Assembly (NCBI GenBank): GCA_043772945.1
Contig: JAYVFR010000023.1
Location: 1 to 64,000, forward strand
DNA length: 64,000 nucleotides
DNA from: JAYVFR01 sp043772945
GTDB lineage: Bacteria > Patescibacteriota > JACMRA01
Direction of reading: 5' to 3'
Shown here: positions 62,593 through 64,000 of the stretch, one piece after another
How the letters are laid out: each line of letters starts with the position of its first letter
Numbering within the stretch: position 1 is the stretch's first letter
Position numbers and translations under genes: made by a program
The notes under the pieces: generated by a model
Told to the model about the DNA's origin: nothing
The model's input: only the letters and a program-made list of their open reading frames with translations
The model's database searches: none

Positions 62593-64000
62593 TAAAATGA
62601 TTTTAAAGCTCTCTAGTGAATTAGATTCTAATCTAAACAGCACAGTAAACAAAAATATTAAACTTAAAAGTAATTCAAAAGCCGAATTTAATCAGACTAA
62701 TCAAGTTTTTGAGGACTATATTAAAGAAGTAGAATTAGAATCAAAATTAGCAACTGAAAACGCTCAAGAAGCAAGACCTGAATTTGATGCTCTTTACCAA
62801 AGCGATTATACAGATGGCGAGCTTAATCAGTTAATTGCTAAATGGGAACGCAAGCCCAAAGTAATTAACGTCCCAACTTTCAGAGAAATTTTAACTACAA
62901 CAAGTTTGGATGAGATGACTGAATTAGAGGTTTCTAACATTAGTCAATTAGAAGCAAAGAGTGCTATTGAGAGACTAAATCGCGAAAAGACTATTAGCGG
63001 AGAAACTAAGCCTCAAACTAACCTAGATCAAGCTACTCCAACAATTGAAAAAGTTTCTAAAGACAGAGCTAAAAACACTTTGGCTCCTATAATTAATTCA
63101 ACTATTAAATTGCAGATTGCTAATCCAAACTTTAAAGACGTTGTTAAAGAAAAACAAGCAAATCAAAAAATTCTAGACGAGCAACAGAAACAAGTAGAAA
63201 CCCAGGATAAAATCCAGCGACTAGAAAAAGAATTTAAACAGAATAATAAACAACCAACAACCGAATTAGAGAAACTAGATTATGAATCAAATAGAACTAA
63301 TTATTTAATTGATAATGACAGTAATTTAACCACAGACCAAAAAACTCAAGCTAAAAGAAATTACAAAAATACTTTAAAGAGAAATAGTCCAAGTAATCAA
63401 TCAAGTTCATCACAGTCTTCCCGCTCTCAAAGTTCAAGTGACAATTCAAGTACTTCATCTCAGACAAACAACAGCTCAAGCTCCTCTAACTCAAGCCCAA
63501 TAGTATTAAATAATAATCAGCCAAGTTCTAATAATTGGGTTACTAGCCTTGCTAACGCAGTTTTTGGAGGTGGTATTCAGGCGGAGGCTAAAGGATTAAA
63601 CAACTCTGACACAGCCTTATCAATTTATTCATGGGACTATAATGGTGGCTTTGCCTTGGATATACCGAACGGGAATACAAACATCGGGACACAAATTGCA
63701 GTGAATTATAATAATAACGATAATGCTCAGAAATGGTGGACGAATAACAGCCAAGAGATTAGATCTAAGCTAAATACAGACAGATGTTTAGATATTAGCG
63801 GAGGAAATTATACTAATGGAACTACAATAGCCTTGCATTATTGTACAGGCAACGATGCTCAGAAGTTCTTTTTTTATGGGAATACTTTGCGGTCTTGGGC
63901 TAATCCAAATTATTGTATAGATGTACCGAGTAATAACTGGACTCCGAATGTAGTTCAATTATGGGATTGCAATAGTAGCGGTGCTCAGAAATTCGTCCCA
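62591..64000 (+). CDS. 3' part of the surface protein gene: coiled/helical region, Ser-rich linker and ricin B-type lectin domain (cut by window edge)
   Basis: A frame is open from 62591 (first ATG 62597) to the right edge, 470 codons without a stop. It begins with a K/E/Q/N-rich helical part (to about codon 245), then a Ser/Gln-rich linker (about 258-315), then a ricin B-like beta-trefoil region: FALDIPNGNTNIGTQIAV, DNAQKWW, CLDISGGNYTNGTTIALHYC, DAQKFFF, YCIDVPSNNW, GAQKFV. The Q-K-[WF] repeats are the QxW signature of the fold. It is the continuation of the frame ending at 62592. Probably a surface carbohydrate-binding protein. Confidence 0.8.

Noticed and set aside
1..64000. Alternative genetic code (TGA as Gly or Trp), as in some CPR lineages
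   Set aside because: TGA closes several genes at their natural ends (for example the Nudix gene at 22843), and conserved proteins are full length without internal TGA.
1..64000. CRISPR array or cas genes
   Set aside because: No regularly spaced repeats were seen; the direct repeats found are isolated pairs.

Overview
The window is AT-rich DNA from a bacterium that reads TGA as a stop. The gene content points to the Candidate Phyla Radiation (Patescibacteria): small scattered ribosomal-protein loci (rplQ-rplM, a lone rpsS), VirB4- and VirD4-like ATPases with VirB2-like pilin modules in an otherwise ordinary chromosome, PilM, an enlarged SecY, many one-off membrane and cell-surface proteins, and domain architectures unlike those of model bacteria. 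I cannot place it in a named phylum from this window. There is no rRNA and no CRISPR array.

Layout. 1-2030: a restriction locus (DUF1016 nuclease and the N-terminal part of a DNA methyltransferase running off the left edge). 2087-9000: a Rel (p)ppGpp enzyme, then a reverse-strand cluster rplQ-rplM-M16 peptidase-unknown-LigA fragment, a GRDP-like protein, and an HTH plus EgtD-like methyltransferase. 9094-21630: VirD4-like ATPase, tRNA-Ile(UAU), Hsp20, tRNA-His, a zinc/manganese ABC transporter, VirB4-like ATPase, a secreted SH3b protein, a coiled-coil membrane protein, and a PNPase whose first RNase PH domain is replaced by a HAD hydrolase. 21760-31630: Nudix, SecY, DUF2079 membrane protein, 6-phosphogluconolactonase, S19, GtrA plus DPM1-like glycosyltransferase, MazG, DnaJ-domain protein. 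31626-37850: PrmC, a four-module pilin-like protein and a single-module partner, IF-2, a PMT-like membrane protein. 37900-43550: accessory genes, including a two-gene unit bounded by identical 58-bp terminator repeats, and a secreted GH113-like hydrolase. 43630-48300: a defence pair, an ApeA-like HEPN protein behind a one-chain nuclease-methylase-specificity enzyme, flanked by a duplicated piece of the latter. 48400-51840: a MacB-type exporter whose 3' end is duplicated around a GIY-YIG cassette, then DedA. 51900-64000: PilM, surface proteins, RmuC, a LysRS fused to an AlaX-type editing domain, FtsW/RodA, and a large ricin-lectin surface gene broken by a 16-bp tandem duplication.

Expression. 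Most genes have no Shine-Dalgarno sequence, and several have a good sigma70 promoter whose -10 box lies 7-10 nt before the ATG, which implies leaderless mRNAs. Five hypothetical genes instead carry a clear AGGAG motif; those with a recognisable promoter have a real 5' UTR. The coexistence of two initiation styles is a theme of the window.

The most unusual items are the HAD-PNPase chimera, the LysRS-AlaX fusion, the four-fold pilin module protein, the ApeA-like/RMS defence pair with its flanking duplication, the GIY-YIG cassette, and the slippage-prone lectin gene.
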